From Geovibrio thiophilus (lineage in GTDB: Bacteria > Chrysiogenota > Deferribacteres > Deferribacterales > Geovibrionaceae), in contig NZ_CP035108.1 in the NCBI RefSeq assembly GCF_004087915.1, positions 2,542,001 through 2,606,000 of the forward strand: DNA of 64,000 bases, read 5' to 3'. Under the pieces are notes generated by a model. That model saw only the letters and a list, made by a program, of their open reading frames with translations. It searched no databases and was not told the DNA's origin. Positions 51,039-59,682 of the stretch are shown one piece after another. The position numbers were made by a program, and so were the translations under genes. Every line of letters starts with the position of its first letter. Positions within the stretch are counted from its first letter, which is position 1.

Positions 51039-51910
51039 CAGACCCCCCCGTAAAAGACGAAAGGAACTATCATGTCCCCCTCCTCCAGCACATCTCTCAC
51101 GGAACCGGAAGATGCCTTGCCCGTGGTCGGGGCGCTTCCGCCCAGACCGTTTTTCACCACCGCCGCCCGTTCGTTCATGACAAAACGGGTGAAATCGGCG
51201 GCTTTCAGTGCATACGGCATGCCCCTGAACTCCACTGCCCAGCGGAAATCCTCATGGGTGAACCTTTCCCCGTCAAACTCCGCACCCTCTCCCCCTTCGT
51301 AGAAGGCATCGTCTTTATAAAGCCCGCAGCCTGTAATCTTTGCAGAAGTCCAGACGGATGTTTCAAATACTGACGATCTGTACATGAGCTCCTCTCCGCC
51401 TCCAAGAAGCGTGAATGAAACAGAGGCGGTTTCACCCGGAGCTATGCCTGTGTCCGTGAACCTCAGAGTGAGCGTTTCGGGGCTTGAGCCTGTGAAGCCG
51501 GGCGCTGTTCCCGTTATCTCTCCGATGCGGGCGGGTGTGAGATAGCTTACGGAAGCCGCACCGAAACGGATTACATATCTGCTGAGCCCGCTGAATGCCA
51601 GCCTCGGAAAACTGAAAACAAGCTCGCCGTCCTCCGCCGCGTAGCTCAGAGAGCCTTTACGGACAGGCGATTTGGCGCATGGCGGATTATGCAGAAGAAA
51701 CTCGTCACTCTCCGTTCCGTCAGAAAGGAGAACACTCATCGAATCCGCATGGGCAGTGCCGTCAGAGTCCAGATAGACATCCAGAATTTTCGGCAGTGCA
51801 AGACTCCCTTCCGCTTCACTGAACTCCGTTCCGTCGCTGCGTCCTCTGACAGTGCAGAGCCCTTCCGGCTGCCAGTTTTCCCTGCTGAGATAGACATTAA
51901 GCTCCATCAC
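51038..51910 (-). CDS. Uncharacterised phage tail-region protein
   Basis: This 290-residue acidic, Gly/Ser-rich, beta-type protein (FRHEDF-like VFETSVWTSAKITGCGLYKDDAFYEGGEGAEF; TARIGEITGTAPGFTGSSPETLTL) has no signal peptide or helix. I do not recognise it. It overlaps the upstream gene by 4 bases and the downstream gene by 1 base, which indicates a coordinated structural module. Confidence 0.7.
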   Translation of the reverse strand: MMELNVYLSRENWQPEGLCTVRGRSDGTEFSEAEGSLALPKILDVYLDSDGTAHADSMSVLLSDGTESDEFLLHNPPCAKSPVRKGSLSYAAEDGELVFSFPRLAFSGLSRYVIRFGAASVSYLTPARIGEITGTAPGFTGSSPETLTLRFTDTGIAPGETASVSFTLLGGGEELMYRSSVFETSVWTSAKITGCGLYKDDAFYEGGEGAEFDGERFTHEDFRWAVEFRGMPYALKAADFTRFVMNERAAVVKNGLGGSAPTTGKASSGSVRDVLEEGDMIVPFVFYGGV

Positions 51911-52623
51911 TCCACCCTGAAACTGTCGTTTTTCAGATTGTCCTTATCCGTGTCCAGATAACCGTCCCTGCGCACAAAAAGACTGTATAATCCTTTTTTC
52001 AGTCTGCCGAGATTCAGCATCCCGCCGCCGTCTGTAACCCCTCTGAATGTACCGTTGAGAAAAACCTGAGCATAGGGAATGATCTCCCTTGAGGCTGCGT
52101 CTCTGGCGGTAAGTATCACCATGCGGGAGGAGAGATCCGTCTCGTCACCCGTATAATCCAGTTCAAGGTAATCCGTTCCTGCGGCGCTGACTGCCTTAAC
52201 AATCACATAACCTGCCGAAAGACCTGTTACCTCTATGAGATCGTAGAGCGTTTCATACTCCACGGACACGCAGTCCAGCCTGCTTTCCCTGAACCTCACA
52301 GAACGTCCGCCGACAAACGGTGCCGTGCCGTCCGCCGCACGGGATACGCTGATCACTCTCACCACCGGATATTTCAGCTTGCCTGCGGACTGATCGGCAA
52401 AGGGGATGTATTCCCTGTGAGTCTCGCTTATGCCCCTTGCGGCGTATTTCCATGTTCCGCCGGAGACGGTGACTTCCACGTCCGCACCCGCCGGATACAC
52501 CCGCACGTAGGATTTTTCCCCTGCGGCATAAAGGCTTTTGTTCCCGCCGCGCTCGTAATCCTCCGCAAGCATGAGCGTTTCTTCCCCGCTGCCTGTGCCG
52601 AAACTTACTGAAAGCAAAGCCAT
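51907..52623 (-). CDS. Phage tail-region protein with carboxypeptidase-regulatory-like end
   Basis: The 238-residue protein has an N-terminal module (residues about 25-150; YVRVYPAG, EYIPFADQ, KYPVVRVISVSRAADG) that recurs in the next two proteins of the operon (52628-53131 and 53124-54803). Its C-terminal part (YAQVFLNGTFRGVTDGGGMLNLGRLKKGLYSLFVRRDGY) is like the PEGA/carboxypeptidase regulatory beta-sandwich. Such folds decorate tail proteins and bind partners or surfaces. Function is unknown. Confidence 0.7.
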   Translation of the reverse strand: MALLSVSFGTGSGEETLMLAEDYERGGNKSLYAAGEKSYVRVYPAGADVEVTVSGGTWKYAARGISETHREYIPFADQSAGKLKYPVVRVISVSRAADGTAPFVGGRSVRFRESRLDCVSVEYETLYDLIEVTGLSAGYVIVKAVSAAGTDYLELDYTGDETDLSSRMVILTARDAASREIIPYAQVFLNGTFRGVTDGGGMLNLGRLKKGLYSLFVRRDGYLDTDKDNLKNDSFRVE

Positions 52624-52627
52624 GACT

Positions 52628-53131
52628 CTATTCCTGAAAAACGTAGATAAGCACTGGATATTCCGCCCTGCTTTTCTTGGGCAGGGTTATCCCGAACCGT
52701 TTGAAGCCCGATGAATACGACAGCTCAAGCAGCCCGACCCCGCTCTCTCCCGCAGCGTCCGGCACAATTTCGCAGGATACGGAGTAAGCGCCGCTCTTCT
52801 TCACGTTGCCCAGACTTTTCCCCAGCCAGACAGCGGAGACTATGTCCCGCACAGGGTACTTTGTTCCCGCCTCATTTGACTCCGTGAAGGGAATGAACTC
52901 CACGTCCGGAGCCGCCGTTCCGAGACCGTGCTCGGTGACGACCCCGTCGGACGATACAGCCCGCACTGAGGCAGGCAGAGGGGAATATACCCTGAAATAC
53001 GCAGTTTCACCGTACCGGAAAAACTTCTTCGCGCTGCCGGAGGAATCAAGGTTCATTTCATCGTCCAGTTCTATTACCGTCTTCTCCCCGCCCCTTGCGG
53101 GTGTGACAAAACTAACTGTAACTTCAGCCAT
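52628..53131 (-). CDS. Uncharacterised phage protein sharing the YIPF-KYPV module
   Basis: The 167-residue protein shows YFRVYSPLPASV, EFIPFTESNEAG and TKYPVRDIVSAVWLGKSLG, aligned in the same order as YVRVYPAG, EYIPFADQ and KYPVVRVISVSR of the downstream product. It is thus a shorter paralogue without the C-terminal sandwich. It overlaps the upstream gene by 8 bases. Role unknown. Confidence 0.7.
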   Translation of the reverse strand: MAEVTVSFVTPARGGEKTVIELDDEMNLDSSGSAKKFFRYGETAYFRVYSPLPASVRAVSSDGVVTEHGLGTAAPDVEFIPFTESNEAGTKYPVRDIVSAVWLGKSLGNVKKSGAYSVSCEIVPDAAGESGVGLLELSYSSGFKRFGITLPKKSRAEYPVLIYVFQE

Positions 53132-54803
53132 TTATCTTCTCCCTGATATGAAGTTTCGTTTTCTGGATTATTTTCAGCGGGCTTGAGGTTATTTCCACGG
53201 AAGATGCTATGCAGTGTCCGTCTCCCGCTGGCGTGCGCATGAACAGGGCATCCCCTGAAGCAGCCGCAGGGCTGAACAGATGCGTTATCTCCAGATAAGA
53301 ACCGCCGCCATATGTCCGGTGAAGGTTTTCCGCCCTCAAAGCCGCGGCGGACGGATCATCGGTTAAGCTCTGCCCAAATTCCCTGATTGCGGTTCCCGAA
53401 CCTGCGCAGTGGAGTGTCTTAACCGCTTCCGCCCTCAGAACGGAGTCCCCTTCAGTGCCTTCATAAAGGAGGCAGTCATGCCTTACGGTTTCATATCTGA
53501 CAGTGCGTACAAAGCCAGCTGTATCACGGACATAAACACTGCGCCCTTCCGCTGCGTCCGCTCCGCTGATAACCCTGAAAACAGGATAAGAGGTTTTCCC
53601 CGCACCGTCTGAAAAACGGACTTTTTCTTCCGTTTCAATCACTCTGCCTCCGGCTGATTTAAGCAGGGAGGCGTCCGAGCTGATACTCACACTGCCGTTC
53701 ACATAAACGTGAGCGGAGGCGAAGCTGCCTTTTGCAACCTTCTTCTCCTCAAGCTCAAGCACAGGCTCCGCAGAGAAACCGGACAAGACTCTGATCCCGC
53801 TGTATTTAGGCGCCTCAGATGTTTTCACAGCCTCAAAAAAAGTGTTAAGAGTCATGGTGTTCTCCGCTGAATAAGGATTCACCGCACGGGTTATTCCGTC
53901 TGCGCAGATGCGGACGGAAGCTCCGCACTCCTCAGCAAGCTTTTTCAGAATCCCGGTTTCTGACCAGCTTCCACGTATCAGCGGCACGGAGTAGTCCCGC
54001 AAACCCCAGAGGGCATCCCCCGCCAGAGCCGAGGCTGTGGTATCTGTCTCAAAAACGGTCATCTGTCCCGCGTACGGCGATTCATAAAGCGCCTGAACCG
54101 CCCGTCCGCTGATTTTCACGGTGCTTCCGCTCCTCTTTGTCTTTTCAGTTACGAAAATGTATGAACGACCCTCAATGACAAATTCAGCCTTTGACCCGCG
54201 CACGGCGGGCTCCGCAATAACTGCGCTGAACGACGAAAACGATTCCTTGCCGTAGAAACTGATTGCGGCACTTGCGAGTCTGTCTGTAAGATCCTTTCCG
54301 TTCAGGAGAAATCTGAGAGAGCATTGAATGACTCCTGTTTCCTCATCCGCTGACGATTTCAGAAAAACAGAGCCGCAGAGAGCATTTAAAGAGATTTCAC
54401 CCCGAAGGGCGATCCCGTCGGCAAGTCCCGAATCACCCACTGTATTCACGGATTTGAGAGCCCCCGAATAACCGCCTGAGATACTCAGCACAGCCACCAG
54501 AGCGCCATCAGAGGACACGGAGCCTGCCGATTTCAGATTTCCGGCAGCCATGTCAGTAATTGCGCCTGAAAAGATGATCTCATTTCTCAGTTCTGCGCTG
54601 TATTGAGCTGATACATAACAGTAATCATCAAATCCGCCGGAATTGACCGCATCCACGGAAGCGCTTATAGACAATGAACCGCCCAGCAGCCGGAATGAGC
54701 CGCAGCCCAGTGCCAACCCCAGAGAAACCCCGCCGCTTACACCCGCTGCCGATGCTGAAAAGCCGTCCGTTCCGGGAACAAGAGCCCCCGCCACCCTGTA
54801 CAT
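53124..54803 (-). CDS. Large phage tail-region protein
   Basis: The 559-residue protein has a Gly/Ser/Ala-rich N-terminal third (ASAAGVSGGVSLGLALGCGSFRLLGGSLSISASVDAV), a middle part with ISGRAVQALYESPYAGQM and DYSVPLIRGSWSETGILKKLAEECGASVRICADG, reminiscent of baseplate hub or late-control proteins in which a peptide such as ILKKLA leads the hub fold, and a later SYPVFRVISGADAAEGRSVYVR segment matching the repeated module of the next two proteins. A hub role is a guess; no tape measure or tail tube is present. Confidence 0.65.
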   Translation of the reverse strand: MYRVAGALVPGTDGFSASAAGVSGGVSLGLALGCGSFRLLGGSLSISASVDAVNSGGFDDYCYVSAQYSAELRNEIIFSGAITDMAAGNLKSAGSVSSDGALVAVLSISGGYSGALKSVNTVGDSGLADGIALRGEISLNALCGSVFLKSSADEETGVIQCSLRFLLNGKDLTDRLASAAISFYGKESFSSFSAVIAEPAVRGSKAEFVIEGRSYIFVTEKTKRSGSTVKISGRAVQALYESPYAGQMTVFETDTTASALAGDALWGLRDYSVPLIRGSWSETGILKKLAEECGASVRICADGITRAVNPYSAENTMTLNTFFEAVKTSEAPKYSGIRVLSGFSAEPVLELEEKKVAKGSFASAHVYVNGSVSISSDASLLKSAGGRVIETEEKVRFSDGAGKTSYPVFRVISGADAAEGRSVYVRDTAGFVRTVRYETVRHDCLLYEGTEGDSVLRAEAVKTLHCAGSGTAIREFGQSLTDDPSAAALRAENLHRTYGGGSYLEITHLFSPAAASGDALFMRTPAGDGHCIASSVEITSSPLKIIQKTKLHIREKING

Positions 54804-54806
54804 GGC

Positions 54807-55769
54807 TTAGTCCGTCATCCAGTCAAGGCGGATGAAGTTGTCCGCCTCACGTTCGGTTCCCGCTGGCACAACCTCTTTCAGCCAGAAGCCCTTTGCGGAG
54901 GCACGGGTGCTGAACGTTAGCCTGTCCCCTGCCTGCCACGATCCGCCCCAGCTCTGGTAGGTTATGGCGAAATAATAATCCCCTGCGGCGGTGTTCATCG
55001 CCTGATAATTGGCGGACGTGCTCCCCGCCGGAAGGCTGCCTGTGAACGCCCCTGAGACAGTGAACGCTGACGGGGATATGAATATTACTGTCCAGTCATC
55101 CTCTGCCGCTCCTGCGTTGGAAATGATCAAGCCGTCCGCCGAGAAGGTTCCCGCTGCGGAGGTAAGGCTTATGTTTTCCGCTTTTGCTTCCAGATTCCCA
55201 AGCTCAACACATATCCCCGCATGGGTTTCTGATGCGGCAAAATTGTCCGACGCCTGTGAGGAAAGTTCTATCTCCGCCACATTCCCCGTCCACTGCACAC
55301 CTGCTGTCCTTGCGGAAAACATCGCCCCCGAATCCGCCTTGACCATGAGAAGCGCGCCCTCCGGCACCTCATAGTCGATGCCCTCAAAAAGCACCTGCAC
55401 GGAGGTGTCTCCGGCTGTTATGTCCGCATACAGCCTGCCGCCCCCTGTCCATCCGTCTGAAGTAAGCTCTCCTTCGGTCTCGGCGTGGCTTGAGGCAGCT
55501 TTTATGTAAAACCTGTCGCCGCCCGTGCTTGGAACTGTGAGAGCGACCGCCGCATCAAAAGCAGGCTCCGCTCCCGCCGCCCTGTTCGCCATGTATGCCT
55601 TGCGCAGGCGTGTCTTGCCGTTTGTCCGCTCAAAAGATGTAACTCTGGGGAAAAGATTAAACTTCACCCCGCTTATGATCTCTCTTGATATATCCATGTG
55701 TCCGCCGTTATCCGCCGTGTCCGTTACGGTTTTTGAGCGGTAGAATCTTATGTCCTCAGTCTGCATCAT
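54807..55769 (-). CDS. Uncharacterised phage structural protein
   Basis: The 320-residue acidic protein (MMQTEDIRFYRSKTVTDTADNGGHMDISREIISGVKFNLFPRVTSFERTNGKTRLRKAYMAN) is rich in Ala, Gly and Thr and predicted mainly beta. The opening IRFYRSKTVTDTADNGG is like that of tail-associated proteins in Mu-like phages, but I cannot name it. It lies 3 bases upstream of the large tail-region gene. Confidence 0.7.
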   Translation of the reverse strand: MMQTEDIRFYRSKTVTDTADNGGHMDISREIISGVKFNLFPRVTSFERTNGKTRLRKAYMANRAAGAEPAFDAAVALTVPSTGGDRFYIKAASSHAETEGELTSDGWTGGGRLYADITAGDTSVQVLFEGIDYEVPEGALLMVKADSGAMFSARTAGVQWTGNVAEIELSSQASDNFAASETHAGICVELGNLEAKAENISLTSAAGTFSADGLIISNAGAAEDDWTVIFISPSAFTVSGAFTGSLPAGSTSANYQAMNTAAGDYYFAITYQSWGGSWQAGDRLTFSTRASAKGFWLKEVVPAGTEREADNFIRLDWMTD

Positions 55770-55775
55770 TCCCCC

Positions 55776-56150
55776 CTAAACTGTTTTCAGCTTTATCTTT
55801 CCGTAGAAGCAGTCCTTCTCCCCGTAACCGCTTGCGGGGCGGACCGGTGTTAGAATCAGCGCTGGTTCATCCTCATGCCGAAAGCGGACCCTGTATTCTC
55901 TGTCCCTGAAAACGAACAGATATACAGCACCCGCCGCCGAAGCCGCCTCCCTGAGAAGCTGAGCCTCAGCAAGAGTAAGCCAGCCTGAGCCTTCGGCGGA
56001 TTCGAGATCAATGGCGAAGCCTTCCGCTGTCTGCGTAAAAACCACCGTGGTTCCGTCCGCACAGGGCACAGCCTCCGCAGAGGGAGCACCGGCAGAAAAT
56101 TCGTTCGTCCACACCATGCCGTCAAGGAATATGCCGTTAAGATAAATCAT
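55776..56150 (-). CDS. Small uncharacterised phage protein
   Basis: The 124-residue acidic protein starts MIYLNGIFLDGMVWTNEFSAG and ends with RVRFRHEDEPALILTPVRPASGYGEKDCFYGKIKLKTV. The ATG at 56150 is preferred because AGGTG precedes it; a 21-residue longer frame overlaps the upstream gene. Family not recognised. Confidence 0.7.
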   Translation of the reverse strand: MIYLNGIFLDGMVWTNEFSAGAPSAEAVPCADGTTVVFTQTAEGFAIDLESAEGSGWLTLAEAQLLREAASAAGAVYLFVFRDREYRVRFRHEDEPALILTPVRPASGYGEKDCFYGKIKLKTV

Positions 56151-56161
56151 CACCGCACCTC

Positions 56162-56818
56162 CTAAACCGTGTACCAGTCGGTGCCGTTTGAGATAAGCTG
56201 CACCCTGTCCCACTGAGAAGGCAGAAGAATATCCGCGCTCTGTGTATCTATGAGCTCGCCGGACTTGGCAGAAACCCGCACCTCGGCTGCGCCGGCGTCT
56301 ATGCGCTTCACGATGAAAACCCTTCCGGTGTTCGCTGCCGGCTCCGGCAGAGTTATCCTCACTGCCGATGCTCCGGCGTTGACGATCACAGCCCTTTCCG
56401 CACCGTTCATGGAATAGTCTGCGCTTTTAACGCTGACTGTGCCGATCCTCTCCGCCGATGCTGTGTCCGCTTTCAGCCCTATCTCCGCCTCAAGCTCATC
56501 GAGCTTTCCGGCGGTTATCACATGCGCTATCCTGCTGCCCGCTGCCCAGTTTCTCTTCTGTGTCCCCTCTTTGCCGCCGTAGCAGTTAAAGGTGCTCTCA
56601 AACCCCGGAAACCCGAAGGGGACAAGCTCCACTATCTCCCTTTCGGGATCGTCCAGAGGGGAAGCCGTGCCTCCGCTCCATATCACCGCCATGAATCTTC
56701 CCGATTGGGAAAAGCCCGTATAGTCAGTCACTATGAGCTGCGCAGGCTGCCCTGTCTGGTCAAGATCATATGCCAGAGCGCTCACGGCAAAGTTGGTATT
56801 TTTCAGAACAATTGACAT
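56162..56818 (-). CDS. Uncharacterised phage protein, possible tail or fibre component
   Basis: The 218-residue protein opens MSIVLKNTNFAVSALAYDLDQTGQPAQLIVTDYTGFSQSGRFMAVIW and has a short helical segment (KLDELEAEIGLKADTASAERIGTVSVKSADY) before a beta-rich end with ADILLPSQWDRVQLISNGTDWYTV. The end resembles the C-terminal trimeric domains seen in phage fibres and in proteins with an ISNGTxWY closing motif. It is assigned to the phage on position. Confidence 0.7.
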   Translation of the reverse strand: MSIVLKNTNFAVSALAYDLDQTGQPAQLIVTDYTGFSQSGRFMAVIWSGGTASPLDDPEREIVELVPFGFPGFESTFNCYGGKEGTQKRNWAAGSRIAHVITAGKLDELEAEIGLKADTASAERIGTVSVKSADYSMNGAERAVIVNAGASAVRITLPEPAANTGRVFIVKRIDAGAAEVRVSAKSGELIDTQSADILLPSQWDRVQLISNGTDWYTV

Positions 56819-56822
56819 ATCA

Positions 56823-57203
56823 TCATCCTTTCAGTCTCAGACTGAGGTCTATCCGGTACAGGCTTTCTCTCCCGCCGGAGGAGAGATCCGTCACCCGCCA
56901 GAAGGCAGGGGAGAGTCCCCTGAGCGCTTCCAGAACTCCGTCAAGAGCATCTCCCGAAGCCTTCATCGCATTCTCTCCCCTGCCCAGTGTAAGGGTTTTC
57001 AGAACCACGGAAAAAACAGGCTCACGTCTGAGCGCGCTGCCCGCAGGCTGCCCCTCCTCCCCCGTGTAGATCACGGCTGCCCCCGGTTCCCTTAAAATCT
57101 CCTCCGCCGCCTTCTCAGGCGGTCCGCCGTGAATAAACACCTGTCTGAACAGACCTGTCGCTTCCAGAAGCCCCGCTATCATCCGTGCCGTTTCGTAAAC
57201 CAT
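56823..57203 (-). CDS. Phage tail-completion/terminator-like protein
   Basis: The 126-residue protein (MVYETARMIAGLLEATGLFRQVFIHGGPPEKAAEEILREPGAAVIYTGEEG; SVVLKTLTLGRGENAMKASGDALDGVLEAL) has the alpha-beta pattern and position of Mu gp37-like or tail-terminator proteins that follow gp36. The match is structural in style rather than by signature. It sits between gp36-like and an unknown gene. Confidence 0.6.
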   Translation of the reverse strand: MVYETARMIAGLLEATGLFRQVFIHGGPPEKAAEEILREPGAAVIYTGEEGQPAGSALRREPVFSVVLKTLTLGRGENAMKASGDALDGVLEALRGLSPAFWRVTDLSSGGRESLYRIDLSLRLKG

Positions 57204-57225
57204 AGTTCCTCAACCTTTTCCTTTA

Positions 57226-57570
57226 TCAGTCAAAACCTTTCCAGCTTTCAGACCCGGCGGCGGATGCCACCTCCGGATATACTGCGGGGGCGAGAGGCTT
57301 CAACACTGACGCCGCCTCGTCACGGTAGCTTTCCGCTGTAACCCAGTCCGCCGAGTATGAATAAAGCTCGCTTAGCGCCGCTTTAATTACCGCAAGGCGT
57401 ATCACAGTGTCCGATTCGTCATACTCCACGCCGTAGCCTGTGAGCACAGCCTTCACCCTGTCTCTGCCGTTTTCAAGGAAGGTCTCAGCGGCTGTGTCAT
57501 CTCCGCCTGTCACAGCGTCGTAGTCCTCCGGCTGGATATGCTGTCTGAGTTCGTCAACCGTTATATCCAT
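57226..57570 (-). CDS. Mu gp36-like phage protein (DUF1320)
   Basis: The 114-residue protein MDITVDELRQHIQPEDYDAVTGGDDTAAETFLENGRDRVKAVLTGYGVEYDESDTVIRLAVIKAALSELYSYSADWVTAESYRDEAASVLKPLA matches gp36-like head-tail joining proteins, with RLAVIKAALSELYSYS as the family helix. Start set at ATG 57570, not 57645, which would overlap the capsid gene. It follows the capsid gene, as in Mu-like modules. Confidence 0.8.
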   Translation of the reverse strand: MDITVDELRQHIQPEDYDAVTGGDDTAAETFLENGRDRVKAVLTGYGVEYDESDTVIRLAVIKAALSELYSYSADWVTAESYRDEAASVLKPLAPAVYPEVASAAGSESWKGFD

Positions 57571-57574
57571 AGCC

Positions 57575-58561
57575 CTAACCTGTAACTGTCGCCCAGTTGA
57601 TAGCCTTTGTATAAGGCACGGGAAGCGGTTTGCTCTCCGCAACAAGCTCTATTGAGGATGTGCGCTTGTCCTCCACGGGCTTCACGAAGAAGGGCATGGA
57701 AACAAGGTTGCTGTCCAGATCATCCAGCACGGCGTAAATGAGCTCGAAGGGAGCGTCCATGGCAACTGCAAGGAGCTTTCCGTCATCCACCACCTTGATG
57801 GGACTGCCTGTTGCGGGGTCGACGTAGGCGGAGTTCATAAGCTCTATTCTGTAGCCGCCTATGAGGATCGATTTTTCATCCATGGAAGCGATAACGCTTC
57901 TGCCGTCAAATTCCTGAACAAGCTTGGAAAGTGCCATAAATGACTTTTTCCCTGCCCAGAATTTGACACCTTCGCCGTACCTGCTGGTTTCCTGAATGCC
58001 CGCTTCCATTTCGATGAGAGTTTCAAGAATGTCGTCTATCGCCACCTGAGAATCGTCCCAGAGGACTGACGGCGTGTAGGAGAGTGTGGAGCCGAAATCC
58101 ACCTCATATGTGCCGTAGCCGCCGTCCATCACCATGGGATAGCTTATCTTTCCGGTGAGGCTCTGAGCGGCGAGAGCTTCCGTGGATGCACGTATGACCC
58201 TTCTGAGTCTGTCTATCTTGTTGTTGATGAGAAGCTGAACCCCTGTCCTGTCCAGAAGCTTGAAGTTGTTCACCTCAACACCGTTAAGCCTCTCGGAAGG
58301 TCTGAACGGCTGGGGCTCTATGTGGGTTATCTGTCCGCTGTCGCCGTAGAGCGGCGTGGGGGCGGAGCCTCTTCTGCTGACCGCTATGTTTGTGATCGGC
58401 TGCTGAAGGTCGCTCACTGCCACCGTGGGCAGAGGATGGTTTCTTCTCTTATCCGTTTTATAAACGGAATCAAGCACGGGCGACTTAAGCTCAGGCATGT
58501 CCGTGAGGGTTCTGATCAGCGAATCCCTCGAAAAAAAGCTGTTTATATCAAACTGAAGCAT
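57575..58561 (-). CDS. Phage major capsid protein E family
   Basis: The 328-residue protein matches the lambda gpE-like capsid family: an N-terminal FDINSFFSRDSLIRTLTDMPELKSPVLDSVYK, IEPQPFRPSERLNGVEVNNFKLLDRTGVQLLINNKIDRLRRVIRASTEALAAQSLTGKISYP, and FGVKFWAGKKSFMALSKLV-type central parts with a KIVDDGKLLAVAMD C-domain. It would build the icosahedral shell together with the decoration protein just upstream. Length is normal and no frameshift is seen. Confidence 0.92.
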   Translation of the reverse strand: MLQFDINSFFSRDSLIRTLTDMPELKSPVLDSVYKTDKRRNHPLPTVAVSDLQQPITNIAVSRRGSAPTPLYGDSGQITHIEPQPFRPSERLNGVEVNNFKLLDRTGVQLLINNKIDRLRRVIRASTEALAAQSLTGKISYPMVMDGGYGTYEVDFGSTLSYTPSVLWDDSQVAIDDILETLIEMEAGIQETSRYGEGVKFWAGKKSFMALSKLVQEFDGRSVIASMDEKSILIGGYRIELMNSAYVDPATGSPIKVVDDGKLLAVAMDAPFELIYAVLDDLDSNLVSMPFFVKPVEDKRTSSIELVAESKPLPVPYTKAINWATVTG

Positions 58562-58573
58562 GTTTCAAACCTC

Positions 58574-58936
58574 CTAAAACGCCCATATCTGCGTATTTGT
58601 TTCCAGCACCTTAACAGCCGCCGCTTCCGCCTTTATGCCGTTGTTTTTAAGCGCGCTTCTGATAACAGTGCCGTGTACAAGGACGCTGCCGAGACTGTCC
58701 TTGCCCGTATCCACGGTGAAGATGCTCACTCCGACGGGCTCTCTGAGTGTGCCTTCGTCTTCCGCGTCATAAAAGTCAGCCTTGCCTTCGCTGTTGAGGG
58801 CGATTATCTCCCCCGCTTCGATTTTTCCGTTGTCGGGCATAAAGGGCATTACCTTCACCACCGCAGGGTGGCGTCCGTCGATTACTCCGGCGGAACCCAT
58901 GTCGCGCCTGTCGATTACTCCGTCAAACTTTGCCAT
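58574..58936 (-). CDS. Phage head decoration protein D-like
   Basis: The 120-residue protein (VKVMPFMPDNGKIEAGEIIALNSEGKADFYDAEDEGTLREPVGVSIFTVDTGKDSLGSVLVHGTVIRSALK) has the beta fold and GEIIAL/VLVHGTV pattern of lambda gpD-type or HDPD decoration proteins, which bind the capsid lattice and stabilise expanded heads. It lies 12 bases before the capsid gene. Confidence 0.87.
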   Translation of the reverse strand: MAKFDGVIDRRDMGSAGVIDGRHPAVVKVMPFMPDNGKIEAGEIIALNSEGKADFYDAEDEGTLREPVGVSIFTVDTGKDSLGSVLVHGTVIRSALKNNGIKAEAAAVKVLETNTQIWAF

Positions 58937-58948
58937 TTTCTCCTCTCC

Positions 58949-59632
58949 TTAAATTTTTCCGAAGATTCCTTTCGTATCCGCCGCCGCACGGGCTTCGGGA
59001 AGATTCATTTTCCCCGCCCTCACCGGTTCCGGCAGTGACGAAAACACGTCCTTAAGCACACTCACAGCGTCCGCTCCGTGTCCGTCGGAGAAGTTCACCG
59101 TACCCTCAAGGTTTTCCGCAAACTCCATCACAAGCTCCAGCTTTGCGGCGGGGATTCTCCCTTCGCATGCAGTTCTCAGCTCGGTGAGCCTCTTTTCCCT
59201 CTTCTCCCGACGGAGCGCCTCAAGCTCGCTGAAATAGGCGGGTATCTCGCCGGAGAAGGTAATCACACCGTCGCAGTCGCCCATTTCAACAACTTCAAGT
59301 CCCCGTATCTTGGGCGGCAGAGCGCCCAAAAACGCAAGATGATGCAGGTAAAGCCTGCCGTCGGCGTCTCTCTTCGCTCCGATTGACCAGTTGCGGTACT
59401 CACCCCTGCCGTACGCTTCCTTCAGCCAGTCACCCAGCTCTGCCTCACCCATGAGGATGCCGCTCTCCGCCCAGATATTTTTTACCCATCCGGCGGCGGG
59501 CATATCTCCGGCTATTTCGTGTCCCACAGTCACGGGAACCTTTCCGCCGAAGCTTTTCTCCATCTGCTCCAGATCCGCCTCGGTCAGGGTTACCTCGCCG
59601 TATCTTCCTGTTTTAGCCATTTCAAGAATCAT
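58949..59632 (-). CDS. Mu-like prophage I protein (head maturation protease/scaffold)
   Basis: The 227-residue protein starts MILEMAKTGRYGEVTLTEADLEQMEKSFGGKVPVTVGHEIAGDMPAAGWVKNIWAESGILMGEAEL, and its second half is an alpha-helical scaffold-like part. This is the pattern of Mu gpI-type proteins, which cut the capsid proteins and serve as scaffold. ATG 59632 has AAGGAGG 6 bases upstream; the longer frame to 59701 is rejected. It is the first gene of the cassette, so terminase and portal, normally upstream, are missing. Confidence 0.9.
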   Translation of the reverse strand: MILEMAKTGRYGEVTLTEADLEQMEKSFGGKVPVTVGHEIAGDMPAAGWVKNIWAESGILMGEAELGDWLKEAYGRGEYRNWSIGAKRDADGRLYLHHLAFLGALPPKIRGLEVVEMGDCDGVITFSGEIPAYFSELEALRREKREKRLTELRTACEGRIPAAKLELVMEFAENLEGTVNFSDGHGADAVSVLKDVFSSLPEPVRAGKMNLPEARAAADTKGIFGKI

Positions 59633-59682
59633 CACATTCCTCCTTAGCCGATGAGGGAATATAAACGTTCCACAAATATTAC

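Larger units (their letters stand above)
47946..59632 (-). mobile_element. Prophage-derived structural gene cassette, without packaging or integration genes
   Basis: Seventeen intact genes on one strand, with spacings of a few bases or small overlaps. Head proteins come first (protease, decoration, major capsid, gp36-like), then tail/baseplate-like proteins, an M15 endolysin, a possible holin, a propeller fibre and a small distal protein. The head order resembles Mu-like phages of other bacteria. Terminase, portal, head-completion F-type gene, tail tube, sheath, tape measure, integrase/transposase and repressor are not seen. Left neighbour is tRNA-Leu; right neighbour is a divergent host TPR gene. 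No repeat of the tRNA 3' end was found at the far side, so an integrase-type att pair is not supported. Confidence 0.85.
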
